The notes under the pieces: generated by a model
The model's database searches: none
Told to the model about the DNA's origin: nothing
What the model saw: the letters and a program-made list of their open reading frames with translations, nothing else
Made by a program: the position numbers and the translations under genes
Assembly (NCBI RefSeq): GCF_014023275.1
Contig: NZ_CP054698.1
Coordinates: forward strand, 3,410,001 to 3,474,000
Direction: 5' to 3'
DNA from: Nostoc edaphicum CCNP1411
Lineage (GTDB): Bacteria; Cyanobacteriota; Cyanobacteriia; Cyanobacteriales; Nostocaceae
Length of the DNA stretch: 64,000 nt
Shown here: positions 46,876 to 56,114 of the stretch, one piece after another
Layout: each line of letters begins with the position of its first letter
How positions within the stretch are numbered: the first letter of the stretch is position 1

Positions 46876-47589
46876 ATGCCAAAAATATCGCGTCGTTTGC
46901 AGGGATTGCAAGCAAAAGTAGAAGAGAAGGACTATCATCCTTTAGAGGCTTTAGCCCTTCTTAAAGACACAGCAACAGCTAAATTTACCGAAGCTGCTGA
47001 AGCTCATATCCGGCTGGGAATTGACCCCAAGTATACAGACCAACAGTTGCGGACAACGGTAGCACTGCCCAAAGGTACAGGACAAATCGTCCGAGTGGCG
47101 GTGATAGCCAGAGGCGAAAAGGTAAATGAAGCAAGCAACGCTGGTGCTGATTTAGTGGGATCAGAAGAACTGATTGACGAAATCCAGAAAGGTAGAATGG
47201 ATTTTGACAAGCTGATTGCCACACCCGATGTGATGCCACAGGTAGCGAAACTGGGTAAATTGCTTGGGCCGCGTGGTTTGATGCCATCGCCCAAGGGTGG
47301 AACCGTGACATTTGATTTAGCAGGTGCGATCGCAGAATTCAAAGCTGGTAAATTAGAATTCCGAGCTGATCGAACTGGTATTGTCCATGTTATGTTTGGT
47401 AAGACAACTTTCTCGCCTGAAGATTTGTTAGTCAACCTGAAGGCATTGCAGGAGACGATTGACCGTAACCGTCCTTCAGGAGCTAAAGGTCGTTATTGGC
47501 GCACATTTTATGTGTCAGCCACAATGGGGCCATCAATTAAAGTTGATATCAGCGCCCTACGAGATTTGAAACTGAGCGGAGCAAGTTAA
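46876..47589 (+). CDS. rplA: 50S ribosomal protein L1
   Basis: 237 residues. [40 protein letters not shown] and [12 protein letters not shown] are the L1 hallmark; [19 protein letters not shown] ends the protein. It binds the mobile L1 stalk of 23S rRNA and is a known translational repressor of its own operon in bacteria. CAGGAG supplies the ribosome-binding site. Confidence 0.98.
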   Translation: MPKISRRLQGLQAKVEEKDYHPLEALALLKDTATAKFTEAAEAHIRLGIDPKYTDQQLRTTVALPKGTGQIVRVAVIARGEKVNEASNAGADLVGSEELIDEIQKGRMDFDKLIATPDVMPQVAKLGKLLGPRGLMPSPKGGTVTFDLAGAIAEFKAGKLEFRADRTGIVHVMFGKTTFSPEDLLVNLKALQETIDRNRPSGAKGRYWRTFYVSATMGPSIKVDISALRDLKLSGAS

Positions 47590-47655
47590 TTTTTAGTCAT
47601 TAGTCATTTGTAAAGACAAAAGACAAAAGACAAAAGACAAAGGACAAACGACAAA
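47590..47655. repeat. STRR heptamers between rplA and the L10 leader
   Basis: Tandem GTCATTA and AGACAAA units directly after the rplA stop, of the same type as in the rplK-rplA spacer. Confidence 0.7.
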
Positions 47656-47663
47656 ATTAAATA

Positions 47664-47822
47664 GGCAAAGCCGGAGACAGCAGGTGCTAATAGCTTAAAT
47701 ATCCTGCCGAGGTTAAAACTCTAATTGTCAGAATTACCACCCACGAAGGTGTGATAACTATGGCATCACGAGTCTTACTCTCAACCCCGGCTATGTTAGC
47801 TGGGGTTTGTTGTTTTGTTTGG
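47664..47822 (+). promoter_or_regulatory. Ribosomal protein L10 leader with terminator-like hairpin
   Basis: GGCAAAGCCGGAGACAGCAG followed by GTGC and the pairing strand CCTGCCGAGG matches the L10 leader core that binds the L10(L12)4 complex for autogenous control. Downstream, AACCCCGGCTA pairs with TAGCTGGGGTT (47783-47808) and is followed by TTGTTGTTTTG, fitting an attenuator. Located just upstream of rplJ. Confidence 0.85.
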
Positions 47823-47886
47823 TTCAGGTTGAGAAAAAACGTACAAGTAGGGCAATCACCGATTATTTTAAGGAGGTGAGATTGGA

Positions 47887-48501
47887 ATGGGTAGAACACT
47901 AGAAAATAAAAAAGAGATAGTAGCTGACCTCAAAGAAACTTTGAGTGAGTCAACTCTGGCACTGGTAATAGAGTATCAAGGATTAACAGTTGCTGAGATT
48001 ACCGATTTACGGCGGCGGCTACGTCCGAGTGGTGCTGTCTGCAAAGTAACTAAAAATACTTTGATGGGCATTGCTATTGAAGGTGAAGAAAAATGGCAGC
48101 CATTGTCAGAACTACTCAAAGGTTCTTCAGCCTTTTTGCTGGTCAAAGAAGATTTTTCATCTGCAATTAAGGCTTACCAAGACTTCCAAAAAGCCACCAA
48201 GAAGACAGAACTTCGTGGCGGTGTTATGGAAGGTCGCCTACTCAAAGAACCAGATGTCAAAGCTCTGGGAGACTTGCCATCTAAGGAACAACTCATTGCA
48301 CAAATTGCTGGGGCTATCAACGCTTTGGCTACCAAGATTGCTGTGGGTATCAACGAAGTTCCTGGTTCACTGGCTCGTGCTTTGCAAGCTGTGGCTGACC
48401 AAGAGCAAAGTGGTGGTAGCACCGAAACTGCTGCTGTACAAGATAGCAGCACCGAAACCGCGACTGAAGCTGATAGTAGCACTGAAACTGCTGCTGAATA
48501 G
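47887..48501 (+). CDS. rplJ: 50S ribosomal protein L10 with repetitive acidic tail
   Basis: 204 residues. The L10 core is clear ([72 protein letters not shown]). The last 30 residues are an added acidic low-complexity tail with three imperfect STETA units ([28 protein letters not shown]). The tail follows the helix that carries L7/L12 dimers. An AAGGAGGTGAG ribosome-binding site is strong. Regulated by the L10 leader. Confidence 0.97.
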   Translation: MGRTLENKKEIVADLKETLSESTLALVIEYQGLTVAEITDLRRRLRPSGAVCKVTKNTLMGIAIEGEEKWQPLSELLKGSSAFLLVKEDFSSAIKAYQDFQKATKKTELRGGVMEGRLLKEPDVKALGDLPSKEQLIAQIAGAINALATKIAVGINEVPGSLARALQAVADQEQSGGSTETAAVQDSSTETATEADSSTETAAE

Positions 48502-48596
48502 ACTTCGTGGTTCATTCAGTCAAAAGTCAAAAGTCTATAGTTAAAGACCAATGACTAATGGCTAAATAAATAATCAAAATTACAGGAGTTATATCA

Positions 48597-48989
48597 ATGT
48601 CTGCTGCAACCGATCAAATTTTAGAACAACTAAAAACCCTTTCTTTGCTGGAAGCTTCTGAATTAGTTAAGCAAATTGAAGAAGCTTTTGGCGTGAGTGC
48701 TGCTGCACCCGTTGGTGGCATGATGATGATGCCTGGTGCTGGTGGTGCTGCTCCTGCTGAAGAAGCTGTTGAGCAAACTGAGTTTGAAGTGATTCTCGAA
48801 TCAGTCCCAGCTGATAAGAAAATTGCCGTGCTGAAGATTGTCCGCGAATTGACCGGTTTGGGTCTGAAAGAAGCGAAAGACATGGTAGAAGCTGCACCCA
48901 AGGCAGTTAAAGAAGGTATTGCTAAGGATGCCGCTGAAGATGCGAAGAAGCGGATCGAAGAAGCTGGCGGTAAGGTGACTATCAAGTAG
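48597..48989 (+). CDS. rplL: 50S ribosomal protein L7/L12
   Basis: 130 residues. The N-terminal dimerisation helices ([20 protein letters not shown]) lead to an Ala/Gly-rich hinge ([18 protein letters not shown]) and the C-terminal factor-binding domain ([34 protein letters not shown]). It recruits translation GTPases. CAGGAG ribosome-binding site; terminator after the gene. Confidence 0.98.
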   Translation: MSAATDQILEQLKTLSLLEASELVKQIEEAFGVSAAAPVGGMMMMPGAGGAAPAEEAVEQTEFEVILESVPADKKIAVLKIVRELTGLGLKEAKDMVEAAPKAVKEGIAKDAAEDAKKRIEEAGGKVTIK

Positions 48990-49016
48990 TCACAATTTTC
49001 TTACCACTTTTTTATT

Positions 49017-49044
49017 AAGGAGCCTAAGTTAGGCTCCTTTTTTT
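49017..49044 (+). terminator. Rho-independent terminator after rplL
   Basis: AAGGAGCC pairs with GGCTCCTT and is followed by a run of T. It closes the secE-nusG-rplKAJL cluster. Confidence 0.92.
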
Positions 49045-49215
49045 ATCAAAAAAGTAAAGGTTCAAAACCTTGCCCGCAAGTGGCGCGTTCGCGGTAGCGT
49101 TCGCACGAGAAAAAATCGTATCGGCTCAATAAATAGGGGCACTCGCTCATCAGCGAATGGTATGAAGTCACCCACAGATTCAGGAAAAAAGCTAAAGCTA
49201 CAGTGAGGATGTCAA

Positions 49216-49953
49216 CTAAAGTTCTTGACGTGTTGGACGGATGATGATTTCATTCACATCAACATCACTGGGCTGCTCAATAGCATAGGCGATCGCACGA
49301 GCAACAGCATCTGCATCAATGGCGATCGCATAAAGTTGATTAATTCCCGCTGCTGTGTCTTGATCGGTAATCGTGGTAGTCAGTTCAGTATCAACGGCTC
49401 CTGGTGAGATATTGGTCGAACGGATTTCACCGTTTGACTCTAGCCGCAGTCCTTCAGAGATTGCTCGCACTGCGTATTTAGTAGCACAATAGACTGCTGC
49501 TCCCGGAAACACCTTATGTCCAGCCACTGACGATAGGTTAATGATATGACCAGACTTTTGCTGACGCATAATCGGCAACACGGCAGCAATCCCATAGAGA
49601 ACGCCCTTGATGTTGACATCAATCATCCGATCCCACTCCTCTACTTTTACTTGGTCGAGGGGAGAAAGCGGCATCAACCCAGCATTATTGATCAGCACGT
49701 CGATACGGCCATAAGTACTCAAAGTTTCCTTCGCCAAAGTTTCTACCTGTGCGCGATCTATCACATCCGTCACTCGGTAGGTTGCAGTCCCTCCTGATTT
49801 AGCGATCGCTGCAACTAATTCTTTGAGCCGATCTTCTCGGCGGGCGGCCAGCATCAGCTTGGCTCCACTAGCTGCGAGTCGCTTCGCAGTAGCCTCACCT
49901 AAACCACTGCTGGCTCCGGTGATGATTACCACTTTGTTTTGAATCTCAGACAT
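49216..49953 (-). CDS. SDR family NAD(P)-dependent oxidoreductase
   Basis: A 245-residue classical short-chain dehydrogenase. The cofactor motif is [20 protein letters not shown] (TGxxxGxG), with ARR after strand 2 suggesting NADP(H). [11 protein letters not shown] follows, with the catalytic Ser in [11 protein letters not shown] and Tyr-x-x-x-Lys in [13 protein letters not shown], then SPGAVDTEL. Close to the YdfG-like or clavaldehyde-type SDR group; substrate unknown. Single gene. Confidence 0.92.
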   Translation of the reverse strand: MSEIQNKVVIITGASSGLGEATAKRLAASGAKLMLAARREDRLKELVAAIAKSGGTATYRVTDVIDRAQVETLAKETLSTYGRIDVLINNAGLMPLSPLDQVKVEEWDRMIDVNIKGVLYGIAAVLPIMRQQKSGHIINLSSVAGHKVFPGAAVYCATKYAVRAISEGLRLESNGEIRSTNISPGAVDTELTTTITDQDTAAGINQLYAIAIDADAVARAIAYAIEQPSDVDVNEIIIRPTRQEL

Positions 49954-50053
49954 ATTGATTAATGCGGATCGTTGAGTGTGGGTTATGAAACATTGAGTGC
50001 TGTTTAAGGGGATTGTACCTTTTTCTTTCTGGTCATTCCTAGATTACTTATGT

Positions 50054-50680
50054 TTATAAGTATCCTTCATCTACAGTGCTATACGATCCCAATAAAGCAC
50101 TGCGAGTTTGGGGGCCGACTATACCATCGACACGCAAACCATTGTTGGCTTGAAACTGCCGGACTAGCCCAACAGTCGTATTTCCGTAATAACCTGTAGG
50201 ATTAATCCCTAAACGTCTTTGTACTTGTGATACAGCAGAACCTCTAGAACCATAACGGAGTGTGATGCGTCCACCTACTCCAGCAGACGTTGGGTTGTTT
50301 GGACGAGAGTTATACGTATCACCTACCCATCTTGCAGCTACATATCTATTTCTGGACAGGCGAACAAAACCATTAGCTCTACCAGTGCTGGTAATTCTAG
50401 TACCGTTGGGAATACAGTCTACAACTGAAGAACTAGTGTAGGGGCTTACACGCACGTTCAGACAAGTGCCGTTAGTTCTGACATAAGCGCCTAATGCTGC
50501 TGACACTTGGGTAATAGCTGTAAAAAATACTATAAAACCAGCTAACGATAACCAAACGGAAGATTTCAGAGATTTATTCCAATCTAAGTCAAACTTGGGA
50601 AATTCATAGTCGATAGATTTAGCCTGACTGTTTGCCTCTTCGTAGGCCACGAACATAGATGAATAAGCAATATATTCCAT
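50054..50680 (-). CDS. Membrane-anchored SH3b and peptidoglycan-binding protein
   Basis: 208 residues. A short cytoplasmic N-terminus leads to a transmembrane segment (LSLAGFIVFFTAITQVSAAL, about 44-64). An SH3b domain follows at 66-120 (GTCLNVRVSPYTSSSVVDCI, GTRITSTGRANGFVRLS). A peptidoglycan-binding type 1 domain is at 138-200 (LRYGSRGSAVSQVQRRLGIN, GYYGNTTVGLVRQFQ, GLRVDGIVGPQTRSALLG). It probably attaches to the cell wall. No catalytic domain is present. The next gene upstream on the same strand also has an SH3-like domain. Confidence 0.9.
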   Translation of the reverse strand: MEYIAYSSMFVAYEEANSQAKSIDYEFPKFDLDWNKSLKSSVWLSLAGFIVFFTAITQVSAALGAYVRTNGTCLNVRVSPYTSSSVVDCIPNGTRITSTGRANGFVRLSRNRYVAARWVGDTYNSRPNNPTSAGVGGRITLRYGSRGSAVSQVQRRLGINPTGYYGNTTVGLVRQFQANNGLRVDGIVGPQTRSALLGSYSTVDEGYL

Positions 50681-50809
50681 TGATTAACACCTTGATCTTT
50701 TAAAAAATAAAAACTCACAAACTTTTCACACCACAAATTAAGCGAGTCTTGAACGGCAATAGACTCACTCAAAGCCATCGTCTACTGTTTATGATGTACG
50801 ACTGCAATT

Positions 50810-51226
50810 TTATTCGCCACCATCGCTGAAAATAATGTTGTCGCTACGAATCCAACCAATTGCTCCCGATTTCGGGAATTTCACTCGACACCAGTTACGG
50901 TTACGACCACCTCTATCTCTGTCTTGAACGCATTGTAAGTTTTGGACGCGATCGCCACCTAACCCGTAGCCCTTAGTACCTGAGCTGATAGTTGGTCTTG
51001 TACGTAGGTTAATTCTTTTTGACCGTCCTCCAGCTAGCGTCACCCAATTAGGTCTAGCGATGAGATAAGGCTGGTTTAACTGATTTACAACAGAAGGATT
51101 TGAGGTTACAGAAACATCATTAATTCCTTGCACTCGTTCGTGAGAAATATTTGCTTTCACTGGAAAAGTCGCAACAAATGATGCTAAAGATACAACAGTG
51201 GTAATAAGTAATGTTTTAAGTTTCAT
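50810..51226 (-). CDS. Exported SH3-like domain protein
   Basis: From ATG 51226, 138 residues: signal peptide MKLKTLLITTVVSLASFVAT ending near PVKA, then a variable segment, then an SH3b-like domain (RINLRTRPTISSGTKGYGLG, GDRVQNLQCVQDRDRGG, WCRVKFPKSGAIGWIRSDNI). An upstream in-frame Met gives an implausible extension before the signal peptide. Likely periplasmic or secreted wall binding. It is divergent from the orphan regulatory-like region at 51375-51700. Confidence 0.82.
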   Translation of the reverse strand: MKLKTLLITTVVSLASFVATFPVKANISHERVQGINDVSVTSNPSVVNQLNQPYLIARPNWVTLAGGRSKRINLRTRPTISSGTKGYGLGGDRVQNLQCVQDRDRGGRNRNWCRVKFPKSGAIGWIRSDNIIFSDGGE

Positions 51227-51374
51227 GATTTTTGTTCGCCTAAATATTGACAAATTAAACTTCACCTAGCCTTTGTAGCTTGTTTTCGGATTTGCTCGTG
51301 AAACTTACCCATCCTGAAACAAAGATAGAGAACAGAAGCCCTAAAATTTTTAGATACATTTAAATTTCCCATGT

Positions 51375-51700
51375 TTTCTTCTTGACTTCAAGTGCAGATA
51401 AATCAGTTAATCTGTTTACAAGCAAATTAGCCCAAAGCACCATCATGATTAAACGTGTCAGAAAGTTATATTTTTGCTCTTGTTTTACAAGGGTTTATTA
51501 TTAATTTTTTAATATTTAATTTGGAGGTAAAGCTAAAATTTTTCTTAAAATAGCTTTAATATACAACGTATTTTTTATTTCTTCTATCAAAAAAAATATC
51601 CATGAATTTATTTACAGTTAAAGAAATATCACTTAAATCAGTTAAGAGATAAATTACTCTATTAAAAACATCATATACATCAGTTAAGGTCAGGAACTTA
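51375..51700. repeat. Orphan copy of the ATCAGTTAA-motif region (copy A)
   Basis: Shares ACTTCAAG, GCAGATAAATCAGTTAA, CAAATTAGC and AACATCA-ATAC blocks with 61005-61345 in the same orientation. ATCAGTTAA occurs at 51402, 51637 and 51679. The first two are 235 bases apart, versus 234 in the other copy. No HTH-AAA gene follows here; the next gene on this strand is the M13 peptidase. The 51227-52022 gap holds no convincing gene. Confidence 0.65.
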
Positions 51701-52025
51701 CGAGCATCTGACTTTTCAGATAGTTCCAACAGACTGTAATCCATTGAGTAAGTAAATCGACAAGCAAAGGACTTGAAGGAGATTTTTCTATTTCATATAT
51801 ACACAAATTTTTTGGATTTATTTATGTTTGAAATCAAACTCTTATGAGAGAATAGCTATTGAATTTTAATAGTTTTGTGAAAATATTAAATCAAATCCAG
51901 ATAAAAATGAAGCAATTAACCAAGATAATTTTTTCAAAAAATAAAATAAACACTATGTTCAATCTCAGTTCCAGAACCAATCAAAGATTTAATGAAATTA
52001 ACAAACTGGCAATAAATATGTATTG

Positions 52026-54164
52026 ATGTTGAAAATAAACATGAAAAACAATCAGAGATTTTCTGCCTTTCCCCGGTTAACCAGCAGTATCTTTTTAATA
52101 CTGGGGATTTCCGCCATATCCTACATTACGGCTTGCAGTAATCAATCCAATAGCAGCAAAGCCGAACAAACTTCTCATACTAAGTTTCCTCTGGGTTTTT
52201 CGGTAAGTAAAATAGACACCACAGTAGACCCCAAGCAAGATTTCCAGAAATTTGCAGCAGGCAAATGGCTGGATAGTGTTCAACTTACCCCAGACCTTCT
52301 ACGAGCGTCCGATAATGACTTTTTAGGCAAGCAGGTTTCCCAGCAGGTGCAAAAAATCGTGTCACAAGCAGCTGCTCAAAGCACTAAGGCATCTAAAGGA
52401 AGTCCGTTGCAACAGGTTGGTAACTTTTATAGCTCAGGCATGGATGAGAAGCGCCTGAAAGCTTTGGGGGTTTCTCCTCTAAAGCCAATCTTTGACCGTG
52501 TTGAGGCTATTAACTCTCCTCAGACTTTAACGGAAACCCTTGGCGATTTGTCAGTGAGATTCAGTGGAGATGATATCCTGATGTTTGGGGTTGAGATTGG
52601 AGCAGATACCCAGAATAGAACCATCAATAGTATCTATGTGGGCGATCGCCAACTGTCCCTCCTAAGTCAAGCAGAATATGTGAATCAAGACACGGCTGCT
52701 ACCCGCAGTGCCTATTTAAAGTTCATCACAGACAACTTAAAAATCGCTGGCGATTCTCCTGAAAAAGCAGCCGCCGCAGCTAAGAAAATTCTGGAAATAG
52801 AGACTCGCCTTGCCAGTAAAAAACTCAGCCCTGTAGAAAAAAGAGACCCCAACCGCAGATACAAAAGGATGTCGTTTGCAGAGCTTGAGTCTTTGCTATC
52901 CAACTTCGATGTCAATACCTATTTTCAAAAGTTGGGATTACCGACCAAGGGAAATATCATTGTTGTCGAGTCTCAGGCATTGGCAGAGCTAAACCAGATA
53001 CTCAAGCAATACCCGATAGAAGACATCAAGACCTATCTCCGTTGGGTGGTATTGCTGCAAACCAAACACTATCTGACTCCTGCATTTAACGAGCCTGCGC
53101 TTGCCTATGCTCAGAGTCGCTATGGAAAAATTCAGCTTCCGCCCCGTGCTGAGATTGTATCCGGCCAGATTCCTGAATTATTAGGTCATCCTTTATCTCA
53201 ACTCTATGTCAAGGAATATTTTTCTCCCCAATCTAAGCAAAGGGCAGAAGATATGATTGGACAGATCAAATCTTTGTTCAGGGCGCGGTTGGCAGCGAAT
53301 CGTTGGCTGAGTGAGCCTACCCGTAAATCAGCCCTGGAAAAACTTGACCGTATGGTAATCAAAGTAGGGTATCCAGAGAAATGGATTGATTACTCCAGTA
53401 TTGATATTCGACCGGATGACTATTTTGGCAACGTGATACGGATCAAAGAATTTCTCTCCCGTCGCAATTTGGCCTTGTTGGGCAAACCAGTAATCCGTGA
53501 TGAGTTCAACGACCCAGAAGCCACATTGCCTATCAGCGTAGATGCAGCCTATGATCCAAGCAAAAACGGAATTGAGATCCCTGCGGCTTTCTTACAACCA
53601 CCATACTTCGATAGTAAGGGCGATGCAGCCGTGAATTTTTGTTCTATGGGAGCTGTAATTGGTCATGAAATGACTCACGGTTTTGACGGTCAAGGGCGAC
53701 TTTACAATTCTCAAGGTAATCTCCAGAATTGGTGGACTGATGAAGATGCTGCTAAGTTTGTAGCCCAGACCGATAAATTGGTGAAACAAGCTAATGCTTT
53801 TGAAGTGCTTCCAGGGTTGAAATTGAACGGAAAACTTACCGTAGGAGAAAATTTGGCTGATGCTGGTGGGGTCAGTCTAGCCTATGAGGCGCTACAAAAA
53901 TATTTGCAAGAAAATCCCCAAGCTAATCAAAAAATCGATGGCTACACACCCGAACAGCGTTGCTTTATTGCCTGGTCTCAGTTATGGGCTATGAAAACCA
54001 ATGAAGGAATTCTTCGCCAAGAGACAGCAACCGATCCCCATGCTACAGGCTCTTATCGTGGCTTTGCTCCTTTTCAGCATGAGGATGGATTTTACAAGGC
54101 TTTTGGCATCAAACCGGGCGATGCTATGTGGTTGGATGAAAAAGACCGCGTGAAGATATGGTAA
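52026..54164 (+). CDS. M13 family (neprilysin-like) metallopeptidase lipoprotein
   Basis: About 712 residues. An N-terminal signal ends in a lipobox-like ISYITAC, so it is probably lipid-anchored. The N-terminal M13 domain (DFQKFAAGKWLDSVQL) is complete. The zinc site is VIGHEMTHGFDGQGRLYN (HExxH near residue 545) with the third ligand Glu in ENLADAGGVSLAYEA, and the C-terminal motif region follows (RGFAPFQHEDGFYKAF). It cleaves oligopeptides outside the cytoplasm. Starts at 52026 or 52041 are both possible; the TTG at 52023 is less likely. Confidence 0.94.
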   Translation: MLKINMKNNQRFSAFPRLTSSIFLILGISAISYITACSNQSNSSKAEQTSHTKFPLGFSVSKIDTTVDPKQDFQKFAAGKWLDSVQLTPDLLRASDNDFLGKQVSQQVQKIVSQAAAQSTKASKGSPLQQVGNFYSSGMDEKRLKALGVSPLKPIFDRVEAINSPQTLTETLGDLSVRFSGDDILMFGVEIGADTQNRTINSIYVGDRQLSLLSQAEYVNQDTAATRSAYLKFITDNLKIAGDSPEKAAAAAKKILEIETRLASKKLSPVEKRDPNRRYKRMSFAELESLLSNFDVNTYFQKLGLPTKGNIIVVESQALAELNQILKQYPIEDIKTYLRWVVLLQTKHYLTPAFNEPALAYAQSRYGKIQLPPRAEIVSGQIPELLGHPLSQLYVKEYFSPQSKQRAEDMIGQIKSLFRARLAANRWLSEPTRKSALEKLDRMVIKVGYPEKWIDYSSIDIRPDDYFGNVIRIKEFLSRRNLALLGKPVIRDEFNDPEATLPISVDAAYDPSKNGIEIPAAFLQPPYFDSKGDAAVNFCSMGAVIGHEMTHGFDGQGRLYNSQGNLQNWWTDEDAAKFVAQTDKLVKQANAFEVLPGLKLNGKLTVGENLADAGGVSLAYEALQKYLQENPQANQKIDGYTPEQRCFIAWSQLWAMKTNEGILRQETATDPHATGSYRGFAPFQHEDGFYKAFGIKPGDAMWLDEKDRVKIW

Positions 54165-54235
54165 GTAGTAATTCAACACACTAATATTGACCTGTGTAGA
54201 TTAGGGAAAGAGCAAAGGGTAAGGGTTTAAAGCCT

Positions 54236-56023
54236 TTACTCTTTATCTGTGTTGTAAGTAATCCATTGTGGTCTGCCAATCTGGATATTGTTTGCTTCAA
54301 AGGCTAGGCGCACTCGTAGACGGAACTCTCGCCCAACATTCCATTGTTCCATCGGTGCCGTTTTAATCCAAACGCGCACTAGCATACCCGTGTGGGAGAG
54401 GTCATCAATGCCCAGCACTTCGGGCGATTCTGGCAGGCGATCGCGCCATTCCACTTCGCTATATAATTGCTGGGAGACTTGCCTGAGAATTTCTAAAACC
54501 TGCTTCGGGTCGTTTTCATAGGCTACCACAATAGAAAAGTCTACCCGCGACCAAAGGCGGGTTAAGTTGTTGACATCAGTGATATTGCTATTAGGAATGG
54601 TAATTAACTTACCTTCGCCATTGCGTAGTTGAGTCACGCGTAGGTTGAGATTTTCCACCAGTCCGCTTTTATTCCCAATCTCAACCACATCTCCCACAGC
54701 AAATTGATCCTCCATCAAAATTAAGCAGCCATTGACCAAATCTTTCATCAAACTTTGGGAACCAAGGGAAATTGCAATACCGATGACAGCACCCCCTGCC
54801 AAAATTGAACTAGTGGGTACATTAAAAATGTCTAGAGTCCGCAAGATACCGAAGGTAATGAAAACAAAGGTGATTAATCCTTTTAGTGCCCCGGAAACTG
54901 TTGCAGATCGCAGGGTAATCCGTTGAGTTTCACTCAAAGGGAGAGAGGGATGGGTTGTCCAGACATCGATGATGTAGTCAATTAAGCTTTTGCCAATACG
55001 AATGACAATACTAGTGAAAAACCAAATAATCAGCAGCGCGAGGGGACGGGCTAAAGCTTCACTCCACCATCTCATCAGGTAGGGGACGCGAGACATGATG
55101 ACCACAATGCCGATGTACCATCCGAGAATAAACGCCCAAAACAGTAGCAAGGTAAGAAAAGAATAGATCCCCAGTTGGCGCTTGAGAGTGAACTGTCGCT
55201 GGATGATTTCTAGAAATTGCGATCGCTGATGGGCGATGGTGTGTGCCTCTGATTCGCTGGTGTCGATTGCCTGAATATTGACCGATGTTTCTGCCTGAGA
55301 GCGTTTGACCGCAGCCTCTTTTGCCTCAGCTATATGCTCTTGATAACGAGCTTGCAATACCGTCTGTTTGCGAATTAGAGTTCGCCGCAGGAACCATAAC
55401 ACAACACTGCCCAACACCAAGCCGATGCTGATTTGTATTGCCTGCCCAACCCGTTGAGACAATACATTAGGTGAGAAGAGTCGCTCGATGCGTTCCACTT
55501 CTGCTTGTAATATTTTTCGCCACTCCTGGGCCAATTCTTCCAGTGTTTTCCCATAGTAGTCAGCATCTGGCTCTGTCACTGTCACCAGCCTTAAAGAACG
55601 GGTCGTTTGATCGTCATTGAGCTGGAGGATTAGGCGGTTATTCAGGGTGGCAACAGAAATTATGGGAGTTTGTTTGGCTTTGTTGGCTCTATCGAGCGCT
55701 CGCATCAGCCGTTGCGTAATTTCTTCAGCACGTACTTCCACAGGAAGACTTCCCTCTGGCGGTTCGTCGCGATTAAAAACAGTGGGAGAGACAACCTTAA
55801 ATAAAAGGTTTTTGTCTAGTGGTGAATTCACGTTGGCAATTTCATATTCACCGAGACGGGTGACGCCTTTAGGCGGTTTGTGCGGATCGTTAGAAGCGGC
55901 GGTGGGTGAGGAGGAGAGTTGACTGTGGGCGATCGCACTCCAACCAAGTACTATTGCGATCGTCATCACGCTGACTAGCACAAACCGAATTATTGAATGG
56001 AGGAAGCGATTAAACAGGAACAT
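54236..56023 (-). CDS. Mechanosensitive ion channel, MscS family
   Basis: About 595 residues from ATG 56023 (MFLFNRFLHS), which gives a good signal peptide (VLVSVMTIAIVLGWSAIAHS); the upstream Met adds an unlikely extension. A periplasmic domain spans to about 190. Several transmembrane helices follow. The MscS pore and beta domain is GGAVIGIAISLGSQSLMKDL, LILMEDQFAVGDVVEIGNKS, TIPNSNITDVNNLTRLWSRV. It opens under membrane tension to release solutes. Single gene, convergent with the M13 peptidase. Confidence 0.93.
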   Translation of the reverse strand: MFLFNRFLHSIIRFVLVSVMTIAIVLGWSAIAHSQLSSSPTAASNDPHKPPKGVTRLGEYEIANVNSPLDKNLLFKVVSPTVFNRDEPPEGSLPVEVRAEEITQRLMRALDRANKAKQTPIISVATLNNRLILQLNDDQTTRSLRLVTVTEPDADYYGKTLEELAQEWRKILQAEVERIERLFSPNVLSQRVGQAIQISIGLVLGSVVLWFLRRTLIRKQTVLQARYQEHIAEAKEAAVKRSQAETSVNIQAIDTSESEAHTIAHQRSQFLEIIQRQFTLKRQLGIYSFLTLLLFWAFILGWYIGIVVIMSRVPYLMRWWSEALARPLALLIIWFFTSIVIRIGKSLIDYIIDVWTTHPSLPLSETQRITLRSATVSGALKGLITFVFITFGILRTLDIFNVPTSSILAGGAVIGIAISLGSQSLMKDLVNGCLILMEDQFAVGDVVEIGNKSGLVENLNLRVTQLRNGEGKLITIPNSNITDVNNLTRLWSRVDFSIVVAYENDPKQVLEILRQVSQQLYSEVEWRDRLPESPEVLGIDDLSHTGMLVRVWIKTAPMEQWNVGREFRLRVRLAFEANNIQIGRPQWITYNTDKE

Positions 56024-56114
56024 AATCTCTGGTAAAGTGATTGAGCAACTCGATCTTGGAGTCATGCTCTACTGTATCAGGCACTCTCGATCGCCTCAGC
56101 ATTTCCGCTGGAAT

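Noticed and set aside
46420..47435. Antisense ORFs over rplK and rplA
   Set aside because: They are shadows of highly conserved ribosomal genes with strong codon bias; no independent start signals.
51556..51744. 62-residue minus-strand ORF in the orphan motif region
   Set aside because: It is not matched by an open frame in the homologous 61-kb region and lies across the motifs; chance AT-rich ORF.
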